This document shows, piece after piece, positions 1 to 9,105 of a stretch of 64,000 nucleotides of DNA. The position numbers and the translations under genes are program-made. The first letter of the stretch is position 1, and every line of letters starts with the position of its first letter. The notes beneath the pieces were generated by a model. That model had not been told where the DNA came from, searched no databases, and was given only the letters and a program-made list of their open reading frames with translations. The DNA comes from Granulicella paludicola (GTDB lineage Bacteria > Acidobacteriota > Terriglobia > Terriglobales > Acidobacteriaceae). The stretch covers positions 310,001 through 374,000 of the forward strand of contig NZ_JAGSYC010000024.1 of the NCBI RefSeq assembly GCF_025685545.1. Direction: 5' to 3'.

Positions 1-2
1 GC

Positions 3-137
3 GGTGTGGTTGGTATTGTGGAAGGTCAGGACTGGGGTCCCGGACAGCCAAAAGAAGTGATTACCGATGTGTCTGCAGCAAACCAGAGGTATAACCCTGA
101 TGGGAAAAGCAGTATCGGTTATGGCCTTGTACCCTAG
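3..137 (+). CDS. C-terminal tail of an unidentified protein, truncated by the window edge
   Basis: An open frame runs into the window from the left and ends at a TAG at 135-137, giving about 44 residues that end in SIGYGLVP. The tail is rich in Gly, Asn, Asp and Gln and matches no family I recognise. Its stop lies inside the 5' part of the next gene, which looks like an immunity-type protein. That arrangement would fit a polymorphic toxin followed by its immunity gene, but this is inference from position alone. The frame is short, so it may be chance. Confidence 0.3.
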   Translation, partial: GVVGIVEGQDWGPGQPKEVITDVSAANQRYNPDGKSSIGYGLVP

Positions 138-579
138 CCAGTTATCTATTTGCCAATGGGCACGGAGCTCTCGAAACCGTCATCGGATTACTATCTTTGC
201 CCTGACGGCGATCATCCTGGTATTTCTGTCAAACGCAAGCGGCGAAGCCGCACAGTCCAAGAAGAAGGTGACTATGTCCCATCCAGTGAACCAAAGCGAA
301 GCGTTAACTATTGCAAGCCATGCTATCTATACGCTTATGCCGGATGCGAATTTCATCATCCTCACCGAACACACGGTCGAGCGAGACTTTGGCTGGGTAT
401 TCTTCTATGCACCGCGCCGCTATTTGGAGACCCAGGACCCCCGGGATATGGTTTTGGGAGCCGGTCCCGTGATCGTTCTTCGCCAGGATGGAAGCACTCA
501 CTTTCTGCCTACCTCCGTATCACCGCCAGCAGCGATTGAAGCCTTCGATAAAGAGTGGAAGAAGGCTCATCCCCAGTAA
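100..579 (+). CDS. Imm35-like small protein with an N-terminal membrane or signal segment
   Basis: The C-terminal 90 or so residues have the layout of the Imm35/YrhB immunity fold: a short helix (SEALTIASHAIYTL), then a strand block with FGWVFFYAPRRY, a G-A-G-P-V-I-V-L turn and a final QDGS strand. Before it lies a hydrophobic stretch (ITIFALTAIILVFLSNASG) that could be a signal peptide or membrane anchor, which is unusual for a cytosolic immunity protein. The start at 100 follows AGAGG (85-89) with 10 nt spacing. Other in-frame ATGs lie at 67, 121 and 274; the last, after AAGAAGG, would give a cytosolic form of about 101 residues, close to the usual size of the fold. It overlaps the tail of the upstream frame. 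Base composition is AT-richer than the rest of the window. The family call is moderate and the immunity role is inference. Confidence 0.6.
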   Translation: MGKAVSVMALYPSQLSICQWARSSRNRHRITIFALTAIILVFLSNASGEAAQSKKKVTMSHPVNQSEALTIASHAIYTLMPDANFIILTEHTVERDFGWVFFYAPRRYLETQDPRDMVLGAGPVIVLRQDGSTHFLPTSVSPPAAIEAFDKEWKKAHPQ

Positions 580-763
580 ATTGCGCTTTAGAAGTTCCTG
601 AACCAGGCCACGTGAGACGCGATATCAGTCTTGTTCTCGATGTTCCTGACAAACTAGTCGCTCAACAGCGGCTGGCGCAGTTGAGTCGACCGTCTTTCAG
701 GGCGGCCTGCGTGATCGCATCGTGATGGCTTCAACTTGGTCTAGACGAATCTCCAGAGATGAA

Positions 764-789
764 GCGACAAAGCATGAGCGCTTTGTCGC
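764..789. repeat. Perfect 10-bp inverted repeat (hairpin)
   Basis: GCGACAAAGC at 764-773 is exactly complementary to GCTTTGTCGC at 780-789, with a 6-base loop. No T-run follows on either strand, so it is not a typical intrinsic terminator. A related word, ATTTGTCGC, recurs at about 818-826. It could be an operator or a relic of a mobile element. Confidence 0.6.
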
Positions 790-936
790 AAACGGGAAAC
801 CTCTGAAGTCTTGCGGCATTTGTCGCATGGAGAGGTAGCGAAGGAATGAACCCCGCGGTAAGTTTCGTAGAAGGCTAGCTCGAACTGGAGTTACTTCTCT
901 TTGGGATGCGCTCAAAAGAGATCTCCGATAATTCGT

Positions 937-965
937 TTGACGCGATATGGGTCGTTTTGTATGAT
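937..965 (+). promoter_or_regulatory. Sigma-70-type promoter of the giant surface-protein gene
   Basis: TTGACG at 937-942 and TATGAT at 960-965 are separated by 17 bases, close to the consensus -35 and -10 boxes. Transcription would begin near 972, giving a leader of about 93 bases before the ATG at 1065. Confidence 0.65.
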
Positions 966-994
966 CGCCTTGTTTTCACATCCACCTGAATCTT

Positions 995-1043
995 TTGCAG
1001 GCGTCGCGCGTACGTGACGTCGGGCCCCCTTGGACGCCTGCAA
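995..1043 (+). promoter_or_regulatory. Leader hairpin upstream of the giant gene
   Basis: TTGCAGGCGTC (995-1005) pairs exactly with GACGCCTGCAA (1033-1043) around a 27-base GC-rich loop. The hairpin lies in the predicted leader and ends 12 bases before the ribosome-binding site AAGGGA (1055-1060). It could affect translation or mRNA stability; it matches no riboswitch class I know. Confidence 0.5.
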
Positions 1044-1064
1044 TCTGCACCTTGAAGGGACCCA

Positions 1065-4000
1065 ATGTCTTTGTCACGTGGCGCTCTCGCGCGGTCGATC
1101 TTCCTTCCTGTCGTTCTGTTGTCTTCTGTATTGACGACATCTGCATTCGCGGCAGTCGACAGTTCTACCCCTAAGACATCGAAGCTTCGCCCCAGCAGCC
1201 TTTCGCAAAATGGGATTCCGGTCGTGTTTGAGGAGAACGTCGGCCAGCTGCCCGCGGGCACGCTCTTTGCCGGGCGCGCACAGGCCTACAGCATTCAGGT
1301 AAAGCCCTCTTCGCTGAGCTTTGCGATGACTGGCAAGTACAGCTCACGCAGGATCGACATCGATTTCAACGGAGCGCAGCCGGCCCAGCCGGTGGGCATG
1401 GACCAAGCAGCTTTCAGGACAAACTATTACATCGGGAACGATCCGCAGAACTGGCACACGGGAGTACGCAACTTCGATCGCATCGCGTTGCGAGGTCTCT
1501 ATACTGGAATCGACGCGGAGTTCTACTCGCACAATAGTGTGATCGAGCATGACTTCCTGCTGGCTCCGCATGCGGACGCTTCGTTGCTTTCCATGCACCT
1601 TTCGGGTGCGAGCGGCGTGCGGCTTGCGGAGAACGGCGATCTCATACTCGACGCGGATGATGGCTACCTGCGCCTGCACAAACCGCAGGCATACCAGGTT
1701 CTGGCGGATGGATCGCATCATAACGTCGCAGCGAACTTTAGTCTTTCTCGCAAAGCACAAGGGACCGCAGACCTGACTTTTCTGCTGGGCAGCTACGACC
1801 CTTCACGTCAGCTAGTGATTGATCCTGTCATCACCTACGCCACGTATGCTTCGGGCTCTGCCGGATCGGTTTCGAGCGCCATCGTTTCCGATGCCAGCGG
1901 CAACGTTTACCTCACAGGGTACACAGGCTCTTCCATTGCGAGCTGGGCGGCGACCACCACTTCTGGATCGAGCAGTCCAGCCGGCGGGAATTCGGACGCC
2001 TTTGTTGCCGAGCTCTCTTCGACCGCGAACGGCTCTTCTATCGCGTGGCTTAGCTATATCGGTGGTGCAACCGGAGCTACAACAGGTGCAACGGCGGCCC
2101 TTGCGACTCCGCAGACAGGTAAGGTCCTTTACATCGGTGGGTATACGTGGGCAACCGATCTCCCAACACCGGGCGGTACGACCTTTCAGACGAACCCGAC
2201 GCACAACCACAGCCAGTTTGGCTTCGTGTCCCGGTTTGATACCGCCAGCGGCGCTCTCGTTGCGACGACCTACGTAGAAGGTACGCATGCGCAACTCACG
2301 GCCGGTCTTACTCTGGTCAACAGCATTGCAGCTTCGCCGGATGGCACGAGCCTCGCAATTGGTGGTGTCACCACCGGCGCAGCGTTTCCCGTGACCACGA
2401 ACGCTCTTGTAAGCACAGGTCTGATCGCTGCTATTGCGGATACAGCCACTACAAAGGCCATTGTCCTGCAGCTGGATAGCTCGCTGAAGACCCAAAAGTA
2501 TGGGACCTACCTTGGCGGCGACATGGATCTCGGTACCACCCTTACGGGTATAGCGATCGATGCCGTCGGCAATTTTTATGTGAGCGGTTCCACCTTTGGC
2601 GATTTCCCTAAAGCTGGCACATACGGTCCCGCCTTGCTGACTGCGATTTATCCGCCACCCACGGGCGGCGGCGACCAGAACGGATTTGCGGCGCAGCTCG
2701 TGCCCGGAGGTTCGACCACCACGCTCGGTTTTAGTTACTGGACCGGAGGTGGCAAGAATGACGTTGCCACCGGTGTGACTCTTGATGGTGCTGGCACGCT
2801 ATACGTCTCAGGAAATACCAGCTCTACCGACCTCGTCGCCAACGGCGTCGCCTCGACTACCTACACTGCAAGCGGCAACGTCATCACGCCACTGAACACG
2901 CTTTACCCGACTGGAGCTACGCAGTCAGGTTTTCTCGCTGAAATTGATGCAACTGGCAGTCTTCTCACATCGACCTTCATTGGCGCATCGACCACCGGAT
3001 CAAGCACTTCGCTCAACTCGGTGGCAGTAGACGCCCAGGGCAAACTCTACCTCGCGGGTGGTACGAACGGACAGAAGGCATCCTTCCCATCACAGACAAG
3101 TGCGCTTGCGGTTGTCTCTCCCTTGCTCCCTGGCTCGCCCGTGCCTCAGGACCTCACTCAGGACAGCGCGCCGCCCACCCTGATTCAGCGCGGATACGTG
3201 ATGCAGCTCGCCCCGGCGATCGCAACAGTGTCGGGCCTCGCCTACGTGGGGCCATCGAATGGCACTGCTGCAGCAGTGTCTGTTGCCGTGGACAATACGG
3301 CCAATGCCTATGTCGCCGTCATCGATACACCTGCTGCGGGCGGCTCGGACTTTGTGACAGCCTCGGCAGCCCAGCCCGGTCCGCAGGTGACCGACGGAAC
3401 TACGACCTCCGGTTACGTGGCCAAGCTTGTCTTCGCCGCGGCATCAACCGGGTCCATCGTAGCTGGCGGTAATACCCAAAATCCCGGTACCGCCGTCTTC
3501 ACTTTGCCACTTACAGATAACGAGACGCTTGTCTGGAATATCAATGGCGCAGGCACCACCGGTGGTGGGTCCCCGGTAGTCTTCAATCTGCCCTTCAGCA
3601 CGTATCTGACCCCGTATACGCTGAGCATGTTGACCTACAACGGAGATGCCGTTACAGGCACTCAATGCACGCTCGGCACCTCCACGCTCGCCAGCGCGGC
3701 TCCAGGCATCACCTGCGTCATACCCAATCTGGCTTCCGGAAGCGTTGGCACCTTCACTCTCAACGACACCCTTACCAATGCGGTCTTCAACGCCGCGACC
3801 GCCGCCCAGACCAGCGTGACGATCTCGGCGGCAGCCTTCGACGCGCAGGGAGACAGCCTCGATCTTACGCAGACGTTGCCTATCGCTCTAGGGCCCACGT
3901 TCACCATTACAGATACGGTGAACGGAGCACAGACTGCCACCGTGAACGCAGCTGTGAGTGCGCCCGATACGTCAACGCCGAACAGCGCTGTCACCTACTC

Positions 4001-7000
4001 CTACATAATTACGAACACCTCTAGCGTGGATGCCCAGGACGTGAAGCTGGTGACGAACCTGAGCACCTCTTCGTCAACGTTCAGCATGACCTCGTGGACC
4101 TCGTCGACCGGTTGCAACCCGGAGACCGCCTCCTCGGGTTGCGATCTTCCCGCTGGTAAGACGCTGACGTATACCGCGACCGGCTACTATATCGGCTCCC
4201 AGTTCACCAACCAATCGGCCACCACCTACACATCGAACACCAGCGCTCCGGCGGTCAACGCATCACATGCTGCGCCGGTCACAGGCACCGCGCTCTCGGT
4301 CAACATCTATGGCAACGCCACGCTGGCCGTGGCGCTTACCACCAGCGCGTTTACATCTCCCACCGGCTTCCGCCTGGGCGACACGAACGTGGCGATCACA
4401 GCGAGCCTCTCCAACACCGGTGTCAACACGGCTGGTTCAGCCACGGTCACGCTCACCCTCCCCAAGGGTTTCGTCGCAAGCTCATCGTCTTTCACCGCTG
4501 GCACGGGCTCCGCTGCCTGCGCTCAGGCGCCCTTTACGTCCTGCACCTTCACGAATATAACGGTTGGCAAGAATAGCGCTGTCTTCACCGTCATAGGCAG
4601 TTTCAGCGATACAGGCACTGCTGCCGATGCCGTCGCCCCGCCCTTAACTTCGGCCACCCCCTCGGCTGCGACGGTAGCGAGTTCTGCCACCTCGGGTTCG
4701 GTCAGCGCCTCAGTTCCTGTCGGAGGCATCACGGTGCCGGCCGTGGGAACCTATGTAAACCTTCCCGCCACCGGAACAACGAGCGGCTTCACCGTCTCCC
4801 GCTCAAACGGTCTTACATTCTCCCTGGGGGCGACCATCCCCGCAGCGACTCCACCGCTGCCAAGCAATACCGTCAATGAAGTCAACTCCGGCAACATAGC
4901 CGACACGGTCGTCTACACAGCGACTCTGTCCAACCTTGGTCCGTCGGTGGCGCGCGGCGTCTTCTTCACCTTCCCGCTTCCCGTCTCCGCGACGGGAACC
5001 ACCGCAACGATCTCCAACCTCACAGCGTCCTATTCGAGTCCGGTCAACCCAGCCAACCAACTTATCTGCTCCTCTGCCACGTCGCTCGTCACCTGTTATG
5101 AAGCTGACCTGCAGACTGTCGCGACGACGCCCGTCGTAACGCCCAGCAATCTCACCTATACGGTGAGCTTCAACGCCACGTTCCCGGAAACCACCGTTCC
5201 TCTGACGACCACCTCCGGTATGACGACTGTCTCACAGAGCGGCAGTACGTACATGGCTGCGGCCTCGGGTCTGAATAGCCCCAGCTTCAGCAATGGCAAC
5301 CCCACAGTGATTACCGTTCAGCGTTCAACCAAGATTGTGCAGGTTGAGTCTCTGTCCCCATCCATTCACCCACCCGCGGGCTACCTTGACACGTCGGATC
5401 TGAACCTTGACGAGCATACGGTGGGTAATGTTGCGGGGAACAACGATTCGATCACCTTCACCTCGGTCGCATACAACGCGGGCGTAAACGATGCAGCCGG
5501 AGTCAGCATCAGCATTCCGGTGCCACCCTATTTGCTGGTTTTATCGGCTCTGCCCGCCACCTGCACTATCAACGGTGTCTCCGCCGCGAGTGCGGCTTTT
5601 GCGCCTCCCTACAACACGGGGGCTTCCGGGATCACTCTGGTCTGCTCCTCGGCAAGCGCCACGACGCCCGCAGGTACCGCCAGCCAGCAACTCACCGCGT
5701 CAGGTACCTCCTGTGCTTTGAACTCCGCAGCCTGCATCTACGTCAGCTTCCTGGCGAAGTTTGCTGATGCCCCGCCGACAGCGACCCTCGTCGGCAGCGC
5801 TACAGTTGTCACTAATCCGACGATAGTCGGCAGCAACATCCGAGCGACAGTGCCGGCCTTCTCGGGCATCGTGTCAGGCAATAACGTCGACACGGGATCG
5901 TCGACCGGCTCAGCTCCCTTCGGTGTGCAGCGCGCCGCTCACCTGCTCGAGACCTATACCATCGTTCCGCAGGTCCACGCACCCGCTACCTTCAGCGATA
6001 TAACCGACATCAATCTTGATGAGCACGTAGCCAACAACGCCGCCGGAGTAAACGATGTGGTTCTCTTCACCTCGTCGACTTCCAATACGGGTGTCAACTA
6101 CGCGCTATCTACTTCGGTGGTCCTCCCGCTGCCGGCTTACCTGGAGCTTTTCAGCCTGCCAACGGGCTGCACGATTACGGGAGCTTCCTCCACGATTCCA
6201 ACGGCTGTGGCCCCGTACTTTACGGGTGCGAATGGTGGCTCTCTCAACTGCGTTCCGCCCGCATCGACCGCGATCACGCCGAATCCTGTCGCTGGCGTCC
6301 TGCAGTACGCGGGTACCTGCGCCGCTGCCATAACAGCACAATGCTTCTATGCCACGTTTACTGCGAAGTTTGTAGACGCCAGCACCGCTGCAACGATCGT
6401 AGGTAATAACCCAACGGCATTGGTTACTCCCTCGGCTGCGGCGGTCACGGGTATGTTCTCCGACTCAAACACAAACAATACGCCGAACATACCCACAGCC
6501 TTCAACGTACAGCGCGCGGCGCATCTACGCCTTGCCACGACCAACCCAATCGCCACGACGTACACAGACAACAGCGCTCTGACTCTGGATGGAGCGACCC
6601 CGATGATCGGTCAGGCTGCGTATCGAGCGAACGCCCTCACGCAGGCGGTTATCGGTGGAACAGTCTACAACTGCATCCGCTATACGGTTACGGTCGTCAA
6701 CGAAGGTCCCAACTATACGAATACGCCGACGTTGAATTACGCGATCACGCAGGCGCCGTTCACAACCGCACTCCAGACGGTAGGCGCAGCGACGACGCAG
6801 GGGCCGGTCAACTGCGCGATCGGCGGTGCTTTCGGTGCACTTGTGCCAGCTTCGGCTACGCAGACACTGGCGATCGGCCCGGTTCCCTACGGAAACGGTA
6901 CACAGACGCTGGTATTAGATGGCTACTTCGGTGTGTCTGCGCTGGTCGGCGTCAACAGCGCGATCTCGGCTTTCCAAACTGCTGCTTTCACCCAACAGGA

Positions 7001-9029
7001 CTACAAGGATAGCGACATCAATGGAACCAACGCGAAGGACTATCTTGCGGCCAAATCGGTGGAAGTTGTTAATACTCCTGTCACCAACACCACAGTGGGC
7101 GGATTCACACTTACGCCCACGGGCACCACGCCCGCCGTCAAGCTGATCTTCACCAACGTCACGGCACCAGGCATCACCTCTTCTGTAGTCTCAACCTCCT
7201 CTCTCACGGCGGGCCCGTTGCCTGCAGGTAAGTCGCCGTATCCGCCAGATGCCAGTGCGGTCAAGCCGCTGTATCAGGTCGGACAGAATCCCCGCGTATA
7301 CATGGTGCCAACAACTGCGCTGGTTCCCACCGTCGGTTCCAACCCCACATCTGTCTGCATCACGGCGCTTGCCGGCAGCCTGCCGGACCTCTTTGCAAAG
7401 CCCGAGCGCACCCTGCTCTGGGCGCTGCAGAACGTTCCCGGGGGAACCACCTATAACCCGATGCCAACACCGCTAACGATCTCAACGAGCGCAGCGGCTC
7501 CTGCACCCGGAGACATCACCGTCAGCGTCACGCCCAGCGGACTTACGCCCTACGCGGCCGTGCCGAACACCATCACCTTCCCACAGTCGCCGCAGGCTCA
7601 GCCCTCGCAGCTCTGCGGCCAGGTCAATGGATTCACAACGTCAACGGTCAAGCCTGCAACATTCGCTGTGCTTGAGCCAGTCAACTTTGCACCCTATGTT
7701 GTGGCGGCCACGACCAGCGTCTCCGCGCAGCAAGGTAAGGGATCGACTGCTGCGCAGACTGACATCTTCCTTCAAGTCAGCAACTCACAGACGCACGACT
7801 TCAACGACAGCGATCCCTGCTACATCGCAGGCACACGCAGTACCTGCAACGATAATCCCTACCTGTACGCGTTCGTCTTCGGCGGCGGCAACACCGGCAC
7901 GCTCCCCACACCTCTACTGGTGTCGTCTCTGCTTACCGAACAGAACTGCAACTCTGGGTCCGCATGCCCGAATGGCAGGAATCTGTTGCAGGCAAACCTT
8001 TCGGCAGGCTCGGAGGCCTATGTTGCAGTGGCTGACCAAGTCACCGGTGCCGATACTTTCGACGACAAAGTCGTTGCCTCGGGCGCTTACACGGCTAATC
8101 CCTTCACCACGCAGGGCAACTTCCTCACCTCAAATGCTGCCGGAGGCTACACGGTCTGCGACCCTGGCGTAGCCTCCGGCTACTACGTAATTACGACGAA
8201 GGCCTGTTCCGTCATGGTGCCGGCCGCCACCACCGTGGTTCCATCGGAACTCTATCTCGCGGCCGGCTCTGCAACGAGCTACACCATCGGCAATGTCGGC
8301 GCAGCGCAGGTTACAGGCTCTTCAGGTGGTACCGGCTTGATTACGTTGCCGTATCCTGCGTCTCCGTCAACACCGTTTGCGCAGGTCCCTGTAAATCCAA
8401 CGGCGTCGTCGACTTCGACAACGCTCGCCCCAGCTATCGCCTACGTCACACCGGGTCAGACTGCCGGCTTCATCTGGAACTGGCTGAACGGTTCGGTCGA
8501 GCAAAGTCCAAATTCGATACCGCAGGCCTCCAAATACAACTACACACTTGCCTGCACCGCAGTCACCTCGCTATCCAATGTCACGCCGGTATCTCTGCCC
8601 GCGGGAACCACTTGCGGCATCTCCACCTCTGACCCAAACGCGCTCTCGCCGCAGACCTTCGCTTCGAATGCCGCCAACTACGCGCCTACTATTTATGTCA
8701 CAACCACTGGCAACCTCTTTGCCAAACTCACTTCGCCAGTTAGCAAGCAGATAGGCGGTCTGTTTAGCCTTGCCATGCTGCTGCCGATTATTGCCTTGCG
8801 GCGCCGTCTTCGCAGAGGGATGGTGCTCACGGTGATGCTGTTATCGCTGGCAACCGTTCCCATGCTCACCGGCTGCGGATCATCCGGCAATATGCAGCCG
8901 ACCTCGACGAACGTCACCCCCACAGGCACCTATTATTTCCAGGTAACAGCCACCGCCACTTCGACGACCACCAGCCCTGCTGCGGTCTACTCCGCTGTGT
9001 TTGAGGTTGTCGTACAACCCGCCAATTGA
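1065..9029 (+). CDS. Giant exported SBBP/DUF11-type repeat protein with C-terminal membrane module
   Basis: A 2,654-residue protein with an N-terminal signal peptide (residues 1-30, ending SAFAA). Residues about 45-255 resemble the DUF7948 domain found before SBBP repeats (FEENVGQLP, YYIGN, YTGIDAEFY, LVIDPVITY). At least five SBBP beta-propeller motifs follow (for example GNVYLTGYTGSS, GNFYVSGSTFGD, GTLYVSGNTSS, GKLYLAGGTNG). From about residue 800 on there are DUF11-like beta-sandwich domains rich in Ser, Thr, Ala and Gly, including three tandem modules of about 200 residues that each begin with VQR (nucleotides about 5309, 5924 and 6508) and carry a variant of DLNLDEH. The C-terminus has a hydrophobic segment, an Arg cluster (RRRLRRG), a second hydrophobic segment, LTGC at Cys2604 and one more beta-rich stretch. 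The protein is probably displayed on the outer surface or secreted. ATG at 1065 follows AAGGGA. Its exact role is unknown. Confidence 0.85.
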   Translation: MSLSRGALARSIFLPVVLLSSVLTTSAFAAVDSSTPKTSKLRPSSLSQNGIPVVFEENVGQLPAGTLFAGRAQAYSIQVKPSSLSFAMTGKYSSRRIDIDFNGAQPAQPVGMDQAAFRTNYYIGNDPQNWHTGVRNFDRIALRGLYTGIDAEFYSHNSVIEHDFLLAPHADASLLSMHLSGASGVRLAENGDLILDADDGYLRLHKPQAYQVLADGSHHNVAANFSLSRKAQGTADLTFLLGSYDPSRQLVIDPVITYATYASGSAGSVSSAIVSDASGNVYLTGYTGSSIASWAATTTSGSSSPAGGNSDAFVAELSSTANGSSIAWLSYIGGATGATTGATAALATPQTGKVLYIGGYTWATDLPTPGGTTFQTNPTHNHSQFGFVSRFDTASGALVATTYVEGTHAQLTAGLTLVNSIAASPDGTSLAIGGVTTGAAFPVTTNALVSTGLIAAIADTATTKAIVLQLDSSLKTQKYGTYLGGDMDLGTTLTGIAIDAVGNFYVSGSTFGDFPKAGTYGPALLTAIYPPPTGGGDQNGFAAQLVPGGSTTTLGFSYWTGGGKNDVATGVTLDGAGTLYVSGNTSSTDLVANGVASTTYTASGNVITPLNTLYPTGATQSGFLAEIDATGSLLTSTFIGASTTGSSTSLNSVAVDAQGKLYLAGGTNGQKASFPSQTSALAVVSPLLPGSPVPQDLTQDSAPPTLIQRGYVMQLAPAIATVSGLAYVGPSNGTAAAVSVAVDNTANAYVAVIDTPAAGGSDFVTASAAQPGPQVTDGTTTSGYVAKLVFAAASTGSIVAGGNTQNPGTAVFTLPLTDNETLVWNINGAGTTGGGSPVVFNLPFSTYLTPYTLSMLTYNGDAVTGTQCTLGTSTLASAAPGITCVIPNLASGSVGTFTLNDTLTNAVFNAATAAQTSVTISAAAFDAQGDSLDLTQTLPIALGPTFTITDTVNGAQTATVNAAVSAPDTSTPNSAVTYSYIITNTSSVDAQDVKLVTNLSTSSSTFSMTSWTSSTGCNPETASSGCDLPAGKTLTYTATGYYIGSQFTNQSATTYTSNTSAPAVNASHAAPVTGTALSVNIYGNATLAVALTTSAFTSPTGFRLGDTNVAITASLSNTGVNTAGSATVTLTLPKGFVASSSSFTAGTGSAACAQAPFTSCTFTNITVGKNSAVFTVIGSFSDTGTAADAVAPPLTSATPSAATVASSATSGSVSASVPVGGITVPAVGTYVNLPATGTTSGFTVSRSNGLTFSLGATIPAATPPLPSNTVNEVNSGNIADTVVYTATLSNLGPSVARGVFFTFPLPVSATGTTATISNLTASYSSPVNPANQLICSSATSLVTCYEADLQTVATTPVVTPSNLTYTVSFNATFPETTVPLTTTSGMTTVSQSGSTYMAAASGLNSPSFSNGNPTVITVQRSTKIVQVESLSPSIHPPAGYLDTSDLNLDEHTVGNVAGNNDSITFTSVAYNAGVNDAAGVSISIPVPPYLLVLSALPATCTINGVSAASAAFAPPYNTGASGITLVCSSASATTPAGTASQQLTASGTSCALNSAACIYVSFLAKFADAPPTATLVGSATVVTNPTIVGSNIRATVPAFSGIVSGNNVDTGSSTGSAPFGVQRAAHLLETYTIVPQVHAPATFSDITDINLDEHVANNAAGVNDVVLFTSSTSNTGVNYALSTSVVLPLPAYLELFSLPTGCTITGASSTIPTAVAPYFTGANGGSLNCVPPASTAITPNPVAGVLQYAGTCAAAITAQCFYATFTAKFVDASTAATIVGNNPTALVTPSAAAVTGMFSDSNTNNTPNIPTAFNVQRAAHLRLATTNPIATTYTDNSALTLDGATPMIGQAAYRANALTQAVIGGTVYNCIRYTVTVVNEGPNYTNTPTLNYAITQAPFTTALQTVGAATTQGPVNCAIGGAFGALVPASATQTLAIGPVPYGNGTQTLVLDGYFGVSALVGVNSAISAFQTAAFTQQDYKDSDINGTNAKDYLAAKSVEVVNTPVTNTTVGGFTLTPTGTTPAVKLIFTNVTAPGITSSVVSTSSLTAGPLPAGKSPYPPDASAVKPLYQVGQNPRVYMVPTTALVPTVGSNPTSVCITALAGSLPDLFAKPERTLLWALQNVPGGTTYNPMPTPLTISTSAAAPAPGDITVSVTPSGLTPYAAVPNTITFPQSPQAQPSQLCGQVNGFTTSTVKPATFAVLEPVNFAPYVVAATTSVSAQQGKGSTAAQTDIFLQVSNSQTHDFNDSDPCYIAGTRSTCNDNPYLYAFVFGGGNTGTLPTPLLVSSLLTEQNCNSGSACPNGRNLLQANLSAGSEAYVAVADQVTGADTFDDKVVASGAYTANPFTTQGNFLTSNAAGGYTVCDPGVASGYYVITTKACSVMVPAATTVVPSELYLAAGSATSYTIGNVGAAQVTGSSGGTGLITLPYPASPSTPFAQVPVNPTASSTSTTLAPAIAYVTPGQTAGFIWNWLNGSVEQSPNSIPQASKYNYTLACTAVTSLSNVTPVSLPAGTTCGISTSDPNALSPQTFASNAANYAPTIYVTTTGNLFAKLTSPVSKQIGGLFSLAMLLPIIALRRRLRRGMVLTVMLLSLATVPMLTGCGSSGNMQPTSTNVTPTGTYYFQVTATATSTTTSPAAVYSAVFEVVVQPAN

Positions 9030-9105
9030 ACCGCGCCCCGGCAGCCCAACGCAGGGCCACCACTCATGTTCCCTTCGTCTCCCGAATTTGGATGTTAAGT
9101 AGGAA

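Larger units (their letters stand above)
580..1064. other. Gene-free stretch of 485 bases
   Basis: No convincing coding frame: the minus-strand frames here have compositions typical of chance frames. It holds a perfect 10-bp hairpin at 764-789, a strong sigma-70-type promoter at 937-965 and a leader hairpin at 995-1043, each listed separately. The part at 590-930 may be a decayed accessory region. Confidence 0.6.

Noticed and set aside
697-1261. Two overlapping minus-strand frames of 72 and 128 residues
   Set aside because: They are Arg/Ser-rich, show no domain, and the second runs antisense into the giant gene; the promoter and leader there serve the + strand.
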